64,000 nt of DNA, taken from contig JAXGMN010000010.1 in the NCBI GenBank assembly GCA_040768665.1, forward strand, positions 1 through 64,000, given 5' to 3'. Source of the DNA: JABWBD01 sp040768665. Its GTDB lineage: Bacteria > Planctomycetota > Planctomycetia > Pirellulales > Thermoguttaceae. The notes below the pieces were generated by a model. It did no database searches. It saw nothing but the letters and a program-made list of their open reading frames with translations, and was not told where the DNA came from. The position numbers were made by a program, and so were the translations under genes. This document shows, piece after piece, positions 8,921 to 16,877 of this stretch (the first letter of the stretch is position 1; each line of letters starts with the position of its first letter).

Positions 8921-9011
8921 GAAATCGGTGGAACAGAACCAGTAATCGAACCAGCCGATAGAACCACTGAGTTTTCACCCGCCCACTGCTTGCTCATTGG
9001 TCCTTTATCCT

Positions 9012-9512
9012 TCATCCCTCATCCCTCCCTCCCGGCTCATACTCCACCAACACCGTCTTGAGCTGCTGGATCGCCCACTCCCGCTGCTCCGCAGGGATTC
9101 GCTCCCCGAGTGCCGCAAGCACCTGCCCCACGATCTCGAAGACATCCGCCACCGTGTACCCGCCCCCGGACTTCCGCCCGAAGTCGGTCGGGTTTCGTCG
9201 CTCCAGCAGCCATGCCGCGGCCCGCCAGTACCGATCGGTCCTCGCCGCGCAGCGGATCGCGTTCAGCGAAAGGATCTCTACCGCCGTTTCGGCACGCGCG
9301 AGCTCCGCCGCGAATTCCGGATCCCGCGCGGCCGCCCGCGTAATGGTGCTCGGTGCGCAGCCCACGTACCGCGCCGCCACCCGCCGGCTATTGCCGTTGC
9401 GGATAATGGCAAGCACCTCCCGCCGCGCAACGGCATCGAAAGGCATGCGGCCGCCCGACTTATCGGACTCGGTCGGCGACGTATCCGTGCAAGGGTTGGT
9501 CTGGTCAGACAC
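9012..9512 (-). CDS. Terminase small subunit-like HTH protein
   Basis: This 166-residue protein starts at GTG 9512 with a clear ribosome site AAGGAG nine bases upstream. Residues about 25-60 form a helix-turn-helix (VLAIIRNGNSRRVAARYVG, CAPSTITRAAARDPEF), as in small terminase subunits that recognise packaging sites. The middle region (YWRAAAWLLERRNPTDFG) is typical of small-terminase-like proteins found next to large terminases. It probably forms the DNA-binding partner of the large subunit encoded at 7050-8753, on the same strand. Confidence 0.8.
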   Translation of the reverse strand: MSDQTNPCTDTSPTESDKSGGRMPFDAVARREVLAIIRNGNSRRVAARYVGCAPSTITRAAARDPEFAAELARAETAVEILSLNAIRCAARTDRYWRAAAWLLERRNPTDFGRKSGGGYTVADVFEIVGQVLAALGERIPAEQREWAIQQLKTVLVEYEPGGRDEG

Positions 9513-9535
9513 GGCTCAAAACTCCTTCAGGTAGT

Positions 9536-9620
9536 GAACAAAACGGGGACTGGCTCCGAGCCAAATACTTGAAAACACGAGGAATACGCTCGTGGCGAGG
9601 TGCCTGTCCCCGTTTTGTTC
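9536..9620. repeat. Palindromic element, copy A of the GGGGACAGG family
   Basis: Arms at 9536-9554 and 9602-9620 are inverted complements (GAACAAAACGGGGAC plus core) with one mismatch at the position conserved in the other copies; read on the minus strand it is GGGGACAGGC...GGCTCCGAGCCAGTCCCC-like. Flanking TTCAGGTAGT and TTCAGTTAGT are near-identical direct repeats, a possible 10-bp target duplication with one change. It sits just upstream of the small terminase start, within its leader. Confidence 0.75.
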
Positions 9621-9646
9621 TTTCAGTTAGTGATAGGACACAACAA

Positions 9647-9694
9647 AAGGGCCCGTTGCCTCCGCTCTTGCTCGAGCGGAGACAACGGGCCCTT
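9647..9694. repeat. Strong 20-bp hairpin
   Basis: Arms 9647-9666 and 9675-9694 (AAGGGCCCGTTG...CAACGGGCCCTT) pair with one mismatch around an 8-base loop. It has no U-tract, so it is not a standard terminator. It lies 27 bases from the palindrome at 9536-9620 and upstream of the terminase genes. Function unknown. Confidence 0.7.
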
Positions 9695-9699
9695 CGAAA

Positions 9700-10510
9700 T
9701 ACCTGCCTTAAGTACAAGCTCTTTGGGTACCCACGAGACGATTGACTCGTCCGCGGTTCATCTTACCACGGCGGCGCAATCCTGCAAGCAACTTTTTCGG
9801 CCAGGCTCTGCCGGACCTCAAGAAAACCCGGCCAAACTGCGGCCGAAACATTCTTTTCCACCATCTTCTTTTCTCTTTGCCTCGGCTCGCATTTCTTCAC
9901 GCCCGCGGCCGGGGACTGGTCCAGGAGGAGGCCGGGGTCAGACTCGAAAACTTCAATTTGCCTGGGACATCGATCGAGACATCGCGGCGAGGGAACATGA
10001 AAAGGAGACCGGCGCCGAGCGTGACTTGGGTCGGAATTGTCGAGAAACCGCTTCCCGCTCGGTGCCCGTCGCCTCGACGTTCGGGCATTTCCGTCGGCGC
10101 CACGCAACGCATCACGTCGGTGTTGCAAAGGATGTCGATTCGCCGGATCCCGTTGGTTGGAAAGTCTTTGTGGTGACACCAGGGCAGGCGATTTTTGCAG
10201 CTCTTCTGAGGGACGTGTTGCATGGTTCCGGACTCCCGGCAAAGATCTTCCTGCCCTTTCGGGTGTGGTGCCCAAGTTGGCAATTTCTCAGAACGGCGGC
10301 TCCTTGGGCACCACGCGCTTCCGGGCGGGCAAAGAGACCGCCCAGTCGCGCGGCCGTTGGTCCGCGGAGGGGAGTCGGCGGGCGGGCGGAGCGGGTTACC
10401 AGGTTGTCAAAGAGCTCCGGAGCGGTGAGCCGTAAAGTCGGCTGGCGCCGGTCCGAGGGGGCATGTGTTCACATGTCCATTCACCTGCGTCATTGTGGCC
10501 GATGCGGCGC
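9700..10510. other. Gene-free region
   Basis: About 800 bases with several open frames on both strands, none with recognisable domains or plausible composition. It seems to be decayed sequence between the terminase leader and the DUF4186 remnant. Confidence 0.5.
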
Positions 10511-10516
10511 GCCAGG

Positions 10517-10771
10517 TCAAGCAATTTTTTGAAACAGGAGCGGTAAGTGGAGGCGGGGATTGGAGTTATTACGCCGTCGCATGGGCGTCTGGCGCCCGTC
10601 GTTGGCCGGCTCAGCCGGCGAAAGCCGACCGGCGACGAAGCGCCGCCCATACTCCAGGACCGTGTCGAGCGACTTCGATTCCAGGTAGGCCCTTTCCTTC
10701 GGACCCGGCCGTTGCCGGCTGCGGAATTGGCTCCGGCGGAGGGCTGAGAAGAGGTCGTCGAGGTCGCGCAT
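10517..10771 (-). pseudogene. Truncated DUF4186 gene
   Basis: The protein starts MRDLDDLFSALRRSQFRSRQ and continues with AYLESKSLDTVLEYGRRF and RLSPAEPANDGRQTPMR. This matches the N-terminal two thirds of DUF4186 proteins as I know them (LF..L..SKFRS, EKGLDTI, DGKQTPMRGHPVF). After QTPMR the family normally continues with a cysteine/histidine-rich segment (HPVFIAQHAT, CCRGC) to about 120 residues. Here it diverges into NNSNPRLHLP and stops. The conserved C-terminus is absent in every frame, so I read this as a gene truncated by a deletion or insertion. DUF4186 has no established function. Confidence 0.7.
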
Positions 10772-10845
10772 AACGGGCCACACGGCTGTCGCCGCGCGTC
10801 CATCCCTTTCGAATTCTCACAACCATCTATCGTACCAACTTCTCC

Positions 10846-10874
10846 TTGACTTTTCACAAGGTGTGTTGTATCTT
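10846..10874 (+). promoter_or_regulatory. Sigma70-type promoter of the toxin-remnant/antitoxin operon
   Basis: TTGACT (10846-10851), a 17-base spacer, and TATCTT (10869-10874) lie 23 bases before the small ORF at 10898. Spacing is ideal. Such operons are commonly autoregulated by the XRE antitoxin. Confidence 0.6.
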
Positions 10875-10897
10875 AATACAATGCTGCGAGGTGGATC

Positions 10898-10984
10898 ATG
10901 AGTTGGATTCACGTCTTCTGGGATTTGGAGCCGGGCGGCAATGCGGAGCACATTGCCGAGCACGGGTTGGATGTGGAGGAATAG
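10898..10984 (+). pseudogene. 28-codon remnant of a BrnT/DUF4258-like toxin
   Basis: ATG 10898 opens a frame MSWIHVFWDLEPGGNAEHIA continuing EHGLDVEE and then TAG (10982-10984). This matches the N-terminus of small toxin-like proteins of the BrnT kind (W..D..GNVEHIAEHG, then EEAEEVL). The family is normally 80-100 residues; here it stops where the conserved helix should continue, and the missing part is not found in any frame. The antitoxin starts 2 bases downstream, so the deletion removed most of the toxin and kept the operon promoter. It might instead be a deliberate short leader peptide. Confidence 0.6.
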
Positions 10985-10986
10985 GC

Positions 10987-11346
10987 ATGGAAAGCAAGCA
11001 CAAGCAGGCGCCAAAACGATTGACCGAGACCGCTACTCGGAAAGTTGGCCGGTTGCGCGACGAGAAGCGTACCGAATTGGCCGAGGTGATCCGGCAAGTG
11101 GAAGAGGAGTTCCGTGAACGCATCAAGGATGCGAGCCCTGCTCGCGTCGCTCTGGCGAAGCTCAAGCTGGCTCGCCTTCGCGAAGGCCTCAGTCTGGCCG
11201 ATGTATCCGAGAAGACGGGGATCGACCGGGGGAACATCAGTCGACTGGAATCGGGTGTCGAGAACGTCGAGGTCAACACACTTGCACGCTTGGCCGATGC
11301 GATCGGCTACGACGTAGTCGTTGAGTTCAAACGCCGCGGCGTTTGA
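10987..11346 (+). CDS. XRE-family antitoxin (HTH)
   Basis: This 119-residue protein starts at ATG 10987. A charged helical N-terminal half (RDEKRTELAEVIRQVEEEFR) is followed by a helix-turn-helix: LKLARLREGLSLADVSEKTG, IDRGNISRLESG, VNTLARLADAIGYDV. It would bind DNA and normally neutralise the toxin encoded just before it and repress the operon. Since the toxin gene is reduced to 28 codons, this is an orphan antitoxin. It could still repress its own promoter or act against a homologous toxin elsewhere. Confidence 0.85.
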   Translation: MESKHKQAPKRLTETATRKVGRLRDEKRTELAEVIRQVEEEFRERIKDASPARVALAKLKLARLREGLSLADVSEKTGIDRGNISRLESGVENVEVNTLARLADAIGYDVVVEFKRRGV

Positions 11347-11731
11347 GCCGCGAGGCCAAAGGCTCACCAGCTAGTCGCTCCGCACCCCTCTGATTTGGTT
11401 GACCGCCGTTTTGCTGTCGAGTGCCATTCCGGGCTGTGGCTCAAGAATTTGCTTCCTAACAAAACGGGGGCCGAACGCAGGTGATCACCACCTCCTCGAC
11501 TGCTGCGTCGGCTGCATGGTCGGCGCCGGTTACAGTAAATGATGCGCGAGCGCGCAACTCTTCCTATACTTCCAAAACTACACAGAGTGCGCGATGGCCC
11601 TGAGACGCACTCCCTTCGTTCCCCTTCCGGTCCATTATTGGTTTGCGAGACTTTTTTTGAACGGTTCGAAAACGCGCAGAGCAAGCACCGACTTGCCGAA
11701 CGGAATGCTTTCAAAGATAAGGAATGCCCCT
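11347..11731. other. Intergenic region before the WD40 gene
   Basis: About 385 bases without a recognisable gene. The frame of the WD40 gene extends back to 11594 but that part has no homology-like features and precedes the signal peptide. Nothing else seen. Confidence 0.5.
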
Positions 11732-14700
11732 ATGAGCGTCATCGCAGCAGTCATTGCCCTCTTGCTGGCCGCCGCAACGTGGATCACTCCGGCATCGGCC
11801 AATGAGAATACGAAATCTCGCCTCTCCTTTCTACCACTGGAAATCCCCTATGTCGGTCCTTCGGGCGAGCAGGGTCGGCTCGATCATTTCTCCGGCTGCC
11901 TGCCGATGGACGATGGCACGGAAGTGTTCTGGACGATGAATCAGCACGTGATTGCCCTAAAAAGCAGGGGCGCGGCGCGACGGATTTGGATGCCACCCTC
12001 ACGATTTGCGCAGATCGCTTCGCTGAAGAGCGACGGGCGATATCTCTGGGCAACGGTCCGCGAGGGCGGCAAGATCCCGCAGCTTTGGATCCTCGATCCT
12101 GCCAGGGAGAAGACGTGGCAGATTACGGCGGAGCACGGGCTGCCTCTGGTGCCGACAGAGCAGCAAGAGTATGCCTATCTGCAGTCCATTGCGGTGGAAG
12201 GAGTGGCTCCCGGCCGCGCGATCGTCGTGGGGTGGTTCAACCGGCTCTGGCTTGCCAGCATCGAATTCGACGCTCGCGGCGATCGCCGTGTGCATGTATT
12301 CCACGAAGCGAATGAAGCCCCGCGAGATCCTCATGCGAAGGACGTCTGGCGAGACACGGCCGCCGCCTTGCCGCCGACTTGGCTCTTGACGCTGTCCAAG
12401 GTGGACGCGGGCAAGCCGGAGCAGCGGGTTTTGGTCGGCCGCGATCACGGTGGGATGGGACATCCGTTGATCGTGGACCCTGCCGACCTCTCCGTCCGCG
12501 CGATGGAGGACTATTTTCACATCGACGACGTTGCGAATTCGACGCTGGCCACGGGTGAGTTGCACCAGGGCAACTACTACCATGCCGCCATCTATTGGTC
12601 CCAGGGAAAGGCCGGAGCGATCGTACGGATCGGGTTGCCGGATCTGAAGCCGACACCCATTCGTGAGAAGATCCCGGAAGCCCTGGTGCGGTTCGACGGC
12701 AAGACGTTCGACATCGTCGGCGACCAGTGGTGGCGAACGGCGATCGAGGGTCGGCTGGAGTCGATGGGGGCGGTGCCCTGGCTCCATCGCAATGCCTGGG
12801 GCATCTCGCCGGAGAATCACACGACCGTCCAAACCGGGGGCATTACGCTCCGGACCCTCGCACGAAGCCATCGTTACGGGCTGATCGTGTCGTGTTACGA
12901 GGAGGGCGGCGACAGCCTGATGGCCCGGGTGGTCTTCGACGGTTCGGGTGTGCCTTTGCGAGAGGTGCGATCGTCGTCGGGCGCAATTGCTGACGGGTCG
13001 GAGGGGCCGGAGTCGATGCGGCAGTGGAGTGTTGCGGGGGGCGCTGTCGAGATGGAGGCAATCCTGGTGGCGTTGGAGAACAACCTGGTCCATCTCCGCA
13101 ATGCGGGCGCGCCGGCCATTGTGCTGCCGCTGAACCTTTTCAGCGACGCCGATCAAGAGTATATCCGCCGGCGGGCCAACTCGCTCCGCCAGGCCGCTGC
13201 AAGGGCTGGAAAGCCGGTCACCGTCGAAGAGCTTGCACTGCCGATCGAAGTTACGCCGGACCGGCGCGAGTGGGCAGAATCATTGGCAGAGTTCCACGGC
13301 GGCCCGCGTGAGGAGACATTCAAGACGCTGGAGAAATGGCTTGCGAGGTTTCGGAGCAACCGGGGGCTGACGCGCGAAGGAGTCTCGCCGTTGGATGTGA
13401 CGTACCGGGTGCTGAGCACCCCGATACCGACCACGGAGAATGGTTGGAAAGCGCATTTCGCGCGGATTGCCCGCTGGGAAGAATTGCACCCGGCTTCCGT
13501 GTCGCCGCTGGTGGTCAAGGGGCAGGCGTACCTCGTCCGTGCGTGGCAGGCACGGGGACCGTTCGACGCTTCGACCGTAAGCGAGGAGGGATGGCAGAAG
13601 TTCGTCGAGGAGGTTGCGAAGGCCCGTGAGGCGCTTGAGGCGGCCGCCAGGCTCGGCGGCGGCGACCCCCATATCTACTCGGATCTCGTCCAGGTCGCGA
13701 AGGCTCAAGGCAGCGCGAGGAGTGAAGTCGATTCGTACGTGCGCCGGGCGGCGGAAATCGACCCAGGCTACCTGCCGGTCTACCAGGAGATGTGCGACTA
13801 TCTGCTTCCCCGCTGGCACGGTCAGCCGGGCGACGTGGAAGCGTTTGCGCTGGAATCGGCGAAAAGGGTCGGTGGAGAAAAGGGCCTGGAAGTGTTCGGA
13901 GCGATTTTGCTGCGTCTGGGCTACTACGAACAGGATTTCGCCGAGCGGTTTCCGTTGGAGATGGTGCACGACGCGGCACGCGTGATGCACCGGCGCTACC
14001 CCGAATCGAACAGGCACCTCAATTTCGCTTGCAGGGGGGCCTGCATGGCCGAGGACCGGAGCGAAGCTGCGGCGCTGTTCGAGCAAATTGGCGACGAAGT
14101 CGACGAATTGGCCTGGGGAGGCCGCGACCTGTTCGACAGCTATCGGCGCTGGTGCGATCCGGATTGGCCCCGGGGTCAGGAAAAACGAGTGTTGTGGCAC
14201 AGCCGCTCCGGCTATGCGCGAGGCGTCGCCTGGTCTCCCGATGGCAAGACTCTGGTGACGACCGGCAACGCGGGACAAAACGCCGTCCAGATTTGGAGCG
14301 CCGCCAACGGCAAGTCGCTCCGCAGTCTCTCGCTTCCCTTCGCAGTCACCACGGCAGAATTCAGCAAGGACGGCAAAATGCTTGCGTTGGGAACGCGCGA
14401 GGGCGTGGTCCTGTTGCTTGCGGTGGCCGACTGGAATCCGGTGCGAGTGATCCGCGGTCACACGCGTCAGGTCGGGGGCGTCGACTTCTCGCCGGACGGG
14501 AAATGGCTGGCCACGGCGAGCATCGATAGGACCGGCCGGGTGTGGAACGTTGAGACCGGTGAAGAGAAGTTCGTCCACCAGGACGATCGGGCACTCGGTG
14601 GCACCGGCTTTTCCCGCGATGGCCGACAGGTCTTTTTCTCGGGAAAGGGATTCTCGCTGTACGATGTCGCAAGGGGGGTGCGCACAAAGACTCCCCATCG

Positions 14701-15079
14701 TCTGGTGATGGCCTCCGCATTCCTCTCCGATGGTTCGGTTATCGGTTTCGGCACCGACATCACGAGGATCGTTACGTGGAATCCCCGGTCGGACGAACTG
14801 CGTACACTCGCCTCGGAACCCAATAGCGGACGTGAACTCTTCGTCTCTCGGGATGGGCATTACTTCGCGATCGACCAGCCGGTGATCGGCGTTGGCGGGG
14901 AGCCGGTGCACGTATTCCGGCTTTGGCTGTACGACACGAGGAACCGCGAATTTGTGGGGACACTGGAAGGCCACACCGGCAAGATCGCTGCGGCTGCGTT
15001 CTCCCCCGACGGAACCACCCTGGCGAGTGCGTCCGCCGACGGCACGGTTCGCCTGTGGGACGTTGCGAAAAGACGGTGA
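11732..15079 (+). CDS. Large secreted protein with C-terminal WD40 repeats
   Basis: I choose ATG 11732 because it begins a clean signal peptide (MSVIAAVIALLLAAATWITP, cleaved after ASA) and has AAGGA about 9 bases upstream; earlier in-frame starts would bury it. The 1115-residue product has an N-terminal half (30-600) I do not recognise, a helical TPR-like region (about 620-800, e.g. YVRRAAEIDPGYLPVYQEMC) and WD40 blades from about 820 to the end (AWSPDGKTL...VQIWSA, DFSPDGKWLATASIDRTGRV, AFSPDGTTLASASADGTVRL). It probably acts outside the cytoplasm as a protein-binding scaffold. The last blade ends at residue R-R and the stop lies in a junction with an RHS fragment, so the original C-terminus may have been lost. 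Confidence 0.85.
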   Translation: MSVIAAVIALLLAAATWITPASANENTKSRLSFLPLEIPYVGPSGEQGRLDHFSGCLPMDDGTEVFWTMNQHVIALKSRGAARRIWMPPSRFAQIASLKSDGRYLWATVREGGKIPQLWILDPAREKTWQITAEHGLPLVPTEQQEYAYLQSIAVEGVAPGRAIVVGWFNRLWLASIEFDARGDRRVHVFHEANEAPRDPHAKDVWRDTAAALPPTWLLTLSKVDAGKPEQRVLVGRDHGGMGHPLIVDPADLSVRAMEDYFHIDDVANSTLATGELHQGNYYHAAIYWSQGKAGAIVRIGLPDLKPTPIREKIPEALVRFDGKTFDIVGDQWWRTAIEGRLESMGAVPWLHRNAWGISPENHTTVQTGGITLRTLARSHRYGLIVSCYEEGGDSLMARVVFDGSGVPLREVRSSSGAIADGSEGPESMRQWSVAGGAVEMEAILVALENNLVHLRNAGAPAIVLPLNLFSDADQEYIRRRANSLRQAAARAGKPVTVEELALPIEVTPDRREWAESLAEFHGGPREETFKTLEKWLARFRSNRGLTREGVSPLDVTYRVLSTPIPTTENGWKAHFARIARWEELHPASVSPLVVKGQAYLVRAWQARGPFDASTVSEEGWQKFVEEVAKAREALEAAARLGGGDPHIYSDLVQVAKAQGSARSEVDSYVRRAAEIDPGYLPVYQEMCDYLLPRWHGQPGDVEAFALESAKRVGGEKGLEVFGAILLRLGYYEQDFAERFPLEMVHDAARVMHRRYPESNRHLNFACRGACMAEDRSEAAALFEQIGDEVDELAWGGRDLFDSYRRWCDPDWPRGQEKRVLWHSRSGYARGVAWSPDGKTLVTTGNAGQNAVQIWSAANGKSLRSLSLPFAVTTAEFSKDGKMLALGTREGVVLLLAVADWNPVRVIRGHTRQVGGVDFSPDGKWLATASIDRTGRVWNVETGEEKFVHQDDRALGGTGFSRDGRQVFFSGKGFSLYDVARGVRTKTPHRLVMASAFLSDGSVIGFGTDITRIVTWNPRSDELRTLASEPNSGRELFVSRDGHYFAIDQPVIGVGGEPVHVFRLWLYDTRNREFVGTLEGHTGKIAAAAFSPDGTTLASASADGTVRLWDVAKRR

Positions 15080-15260
15080 CCGATTCCGCGGGGCGGGTGG
15101 TGACGTTCGCCCACAGCGCGGACGGGACGCTGGGGTCGATCACGTGGCCGGATCCGGACGGGGTCGGAGGCCAGCCCGCGCCGAAGATGGAGTTCGGCTA
15201 CGATCCGACGAGCAAGCTCTTGACGTCGCTGACCGACACGGCGGAGGTGACGACGACGAG
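15068..15260 (+). pseudogene. RHS/YD-repeat gene fragment
   Basis: In the frame one off from the WD40 gene the sequence reads TVTDSAGRVVTFAHSADGT and SITWPDPDGVG, then MEFGYDPTSKLLTSLTD. These are typical RHS/YD repeats (DSxGRVVTFxY, GYDxxxxLTSLTD) from large polymorphic toxins or secreted shell proteins. There is no start and the frame runs into repeat sequence after about 15260. It is a scrap of a larger gene and shares its first bases with the end of the WD40 gene. Confidence 0.65.
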
Positions 15261-15266
15261 AAACCG

Positions 15267-15402
15267 AAAAGGTGTCAGGAACCTTTTCCAGCATCTCATC
15301 GACACCGACAAGGTGTCAGGAACCTTTTCCAGCATCTCATCGTCGCGCAAGCGAGAATCGGCCTGTTTTCCAGCAAATTCGCACAAAAGGTTCCTGACAC
15401 CT
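15267..15402. repeat. Short repeats GGTGTCAGGAACC, two direct and one inverted
   Basis: A unit containing AAGGTGTCAGGAACCTTTTC followed by AGCATCTCATCG occurs at 15267-15301 and 15310-15342, and its core returns inverted as AAAAGGTTCCTGACACCT at 15385-15402. Each unit is itself a small hairpin (AAAAGGT...ACCTTTT). The cluster interrupts the RHS remnant. Confidence 0.8.
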
Positions 15403-15414
15403 CTGACTCTTCGT

Positions 15415-15603
15415 GGCATTTCGCGAGACGAGGCGTTCGCGATCTGGAGTAGCGAGAAGCGTAAATATCCACGGGGCAGGCCCGTGGCATTTCCCGAGAC
15501 GACGCGTTCGCGATCTGGAGTAGCGAGGAACGTAAATATCCACGGGGCAGGCCCGTGGCATTTCCCGAGGCGAGGCGGCCGCGATCTGGAGTAGCGAGAA
15601 GGA
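15415..15603. repeat. 71-bp tandem array, about 2.6 copies
   Basis: Unit starts at 15415, 15486 and 15557 (GGCATTTCSCGAGRCGA...). Each unit contains GCGATCTGGAGTAGCGAG and a small hairpin CCACGGGGCAGGCCCGTGG. Copies one and two differ at a handful of positions; copy three is cut off near 15603. No coding role is apparent. Confidence 0.85.
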
Positions 15604-15614
15604 AGTTCCTTTTT

Positions 15615-15688
15615 GGGTCAGAGCGTGAACAGTGAATAGCGACCATCGTAAACTCTCAGGCATCTATTCACTGTTCAGGCACTGACCC
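15615..15688. repeat. 25-bp inverted repeat GGGTCAG...TGAACAGTGAATAG
   Basis: Arms at 15615-15639 and 15664-15688 are inverted complements with two mismatches, at positions analogous to those of the GGGGACAGG palindromes elsewhere (GGGTCAG-A-GC-G versus GGGTCAG-T-GC-C). A separate sequence class but the same design. Confidence 0.75.
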
Positions 15689-15705
15689 CACGGTGTCCCT
15701 TAGCT

Positions 15706-15803
15706 GTCAAACCTCGTTCACCTGCCGGACGAGCGGGCAGCGGTTCGATGCGGCAACAAACAACGGGGAGCCGTCGGCCTTCGTGAGCTTCAAGTCGCGA
15801 ACA
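15706..15803 (-). pseudogene. Tail of a lost gene, FG-GAP-like
   Basis: Directly after the permease stop, one minus-strand frame reads NVRDLKLTKADGSPLFVAAS and NRCPLVRQVNEV and then stops. It resembles the last strand of VCBS/FG-GAP (CRTAC1-type) planctomycete proteins (RDLK....GPLVLVARNN). No start is present. It is probably the 3' end of a gene whose body was deleted. Confidence 0.35.
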
Positions 15804-16877
15804 TTACGCCCAGCGGAACCATCGCAGCGCCAGGGCGAACGTGCCGACTCCCCAAGCGGCAACCAGCAGAACGTCGGCGCCGATCGTGGCGAGCGTCGCG
15901 CCTTCGAGCATCACGCTCCGCAGGGCATGTATCAACGGAGTCAGCGGCAGAAGGAATAGTGCGGGCTGCACGGCTTCGGGAAAACGCTCGATGGAAAAGA
16001 AGATCCCCGAGCCGATCCACATCGGCAGCATCACCGCATTCATCAGTCCGGAAACGGCTTCGATCGTCTGCGCTCGGCTAGCCACCAAGAGCCCGATCCC
16101 GGCGAATTCGAACGCACCGAGGAGAATCAACAATCCAATCCAAAGATAACTGCCTTCACTGGCCACCCCGAAGAAGACACGCGCAAAGACGAGCACGAGC
16201 ACGACTTCCGGCACGGTAAAAGCCAGGCGGCTCACCAGGACCGAAGCGAGGAAGTGGCTGCGGCGCATGGGCGTGGCAAGATACCGTTTGAGCAGTTTGC
16301 GGATCCGCATATCGACGATCACGTAGCCGACTCCCCAAAGCCCACCGCCCATCAGGCCCATGCCCAACAGCCCGGGCACGAGAAAGTCGATATAGCGCCC
16401 GCCCGGCTCCTCGATCTTGTGGTCGGCTATCTCTGCAATGTCCCGGCGCCCGGCGGCCCGCTGCAGCCGATCGTCCGCGGCATTACGCGCCGCAACACTC
16501 TCCGGGCGAAACGGATCGAAGTAGTATTCATATCGCGGCGGCGATTCGCTCGGGGCAACGATCACCATATCCCGGCGGCCGGTTCGCAGTTGAGCTCGGC
16601 AGTTTTCTTGCGAGCAGATCGTGGTTTGGAACCGCGGATCCTGGTTCAACCGGGCTGCCACCGTCTCGGCAGCGCCGCCCTGTTGGATGGCCACCCGGAA
16701 CACCTCGGCGGGTCGTTCGCGAAAAGCAATTCCCAAGGCTACTACCAAGACCAGCGGGAATACGTAGACCCAGAATACCGCTTCCGGTTCCCGCAGGAAC
16801 TCGCGCATACGGGCCAGGATCAACTGGAGCACGGGATGATAGGCACGGGGCGGGGGGGCGCTCGGGCGGTCGCTCAT
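15804..16877 (-). CDS. ABC-2 type transporter permease
   Basis: From ATG 16877, overlapping the ATPase stop by 4 bases, this 357-residue protein has one N-terminal membrane helix (VFPLVLVVALGIAF), a large extracytoplasmic domain (about 55-165) and five or so further helices (VPGLLGMGLMGGGLWGVGYV, VPEVVLVLVFARVFF, IGLLILLGAF, LMNAVMLPMWIGSGIFF, near-C-terminal LATIGADVLLVAAWGVGTF). This is the ABC-2/YhfB-like exporter topology. With the ATPase at 16874-17827 it forms a complete exporter. The substrate (drug, polysaccharide or other) cannot be read. Confidence 0.9.
   Translation of the reverse strand: MSDRPSAPPPRAYHPVLQLILARMREFLREPEAVFWVYVFPLVLVVALGIAFRERPAEVFRVAIQQGGAAETVAARLNQDPRFQTTICSQENCRAQLRTGRRDMVIVAPSESPPRYEYYFDPFRPESVAARNAADDRLQRAAGRRDIAEIADHKIEEPGGRYIDFLVPGLLGMGLMGGGLWGVGYVIVDMRIRKLLKRYLATPMRRSHFLASVLVSRLAFTVPEVVLVLVFARVFFGVASEGSYLWIGLLILLGAFEFAGIGLLVASRAQTIEAVSGLMNAVMLPMWIGSGIFFSIERFPEAVQPALFLLPLTPLIHALRSVMLEGATLATIGADVLLVAAWGVGTFALALRWFRWA

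Noticed and set aside
5541..8945. A plus-strand open frame of over 1100 codons
   Set aside because: Only its first part has protein character. From about 6600 on it is Pro/Arg/His-rich antisense of the well-supported minus-strand terminase gene.
7050..9512. Intact prophage
   Set aside because: Only terminase genes were found. No integrase, portal, capsid, tail or lysis gene lies nearby.
9647..9694. Rho-independent terminator
   Set aside because: The stem is strong but lacks a run of T on either side and no gene ends immediately before it, so it is listed as a hairpin only.
13280..14974. A 564-codon minus-strand frame across the WD40 gene
   Set aside because: It is antisense to a gene with WD40 motifs and a signal peptide, and its own sequence has no recognisable domain.
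15267..15603. CRISPR array
   Set aside because: Repeats are few, unequal, directly adjacent or inverted, with no unique spacers of constant length and no cas genes in the window.
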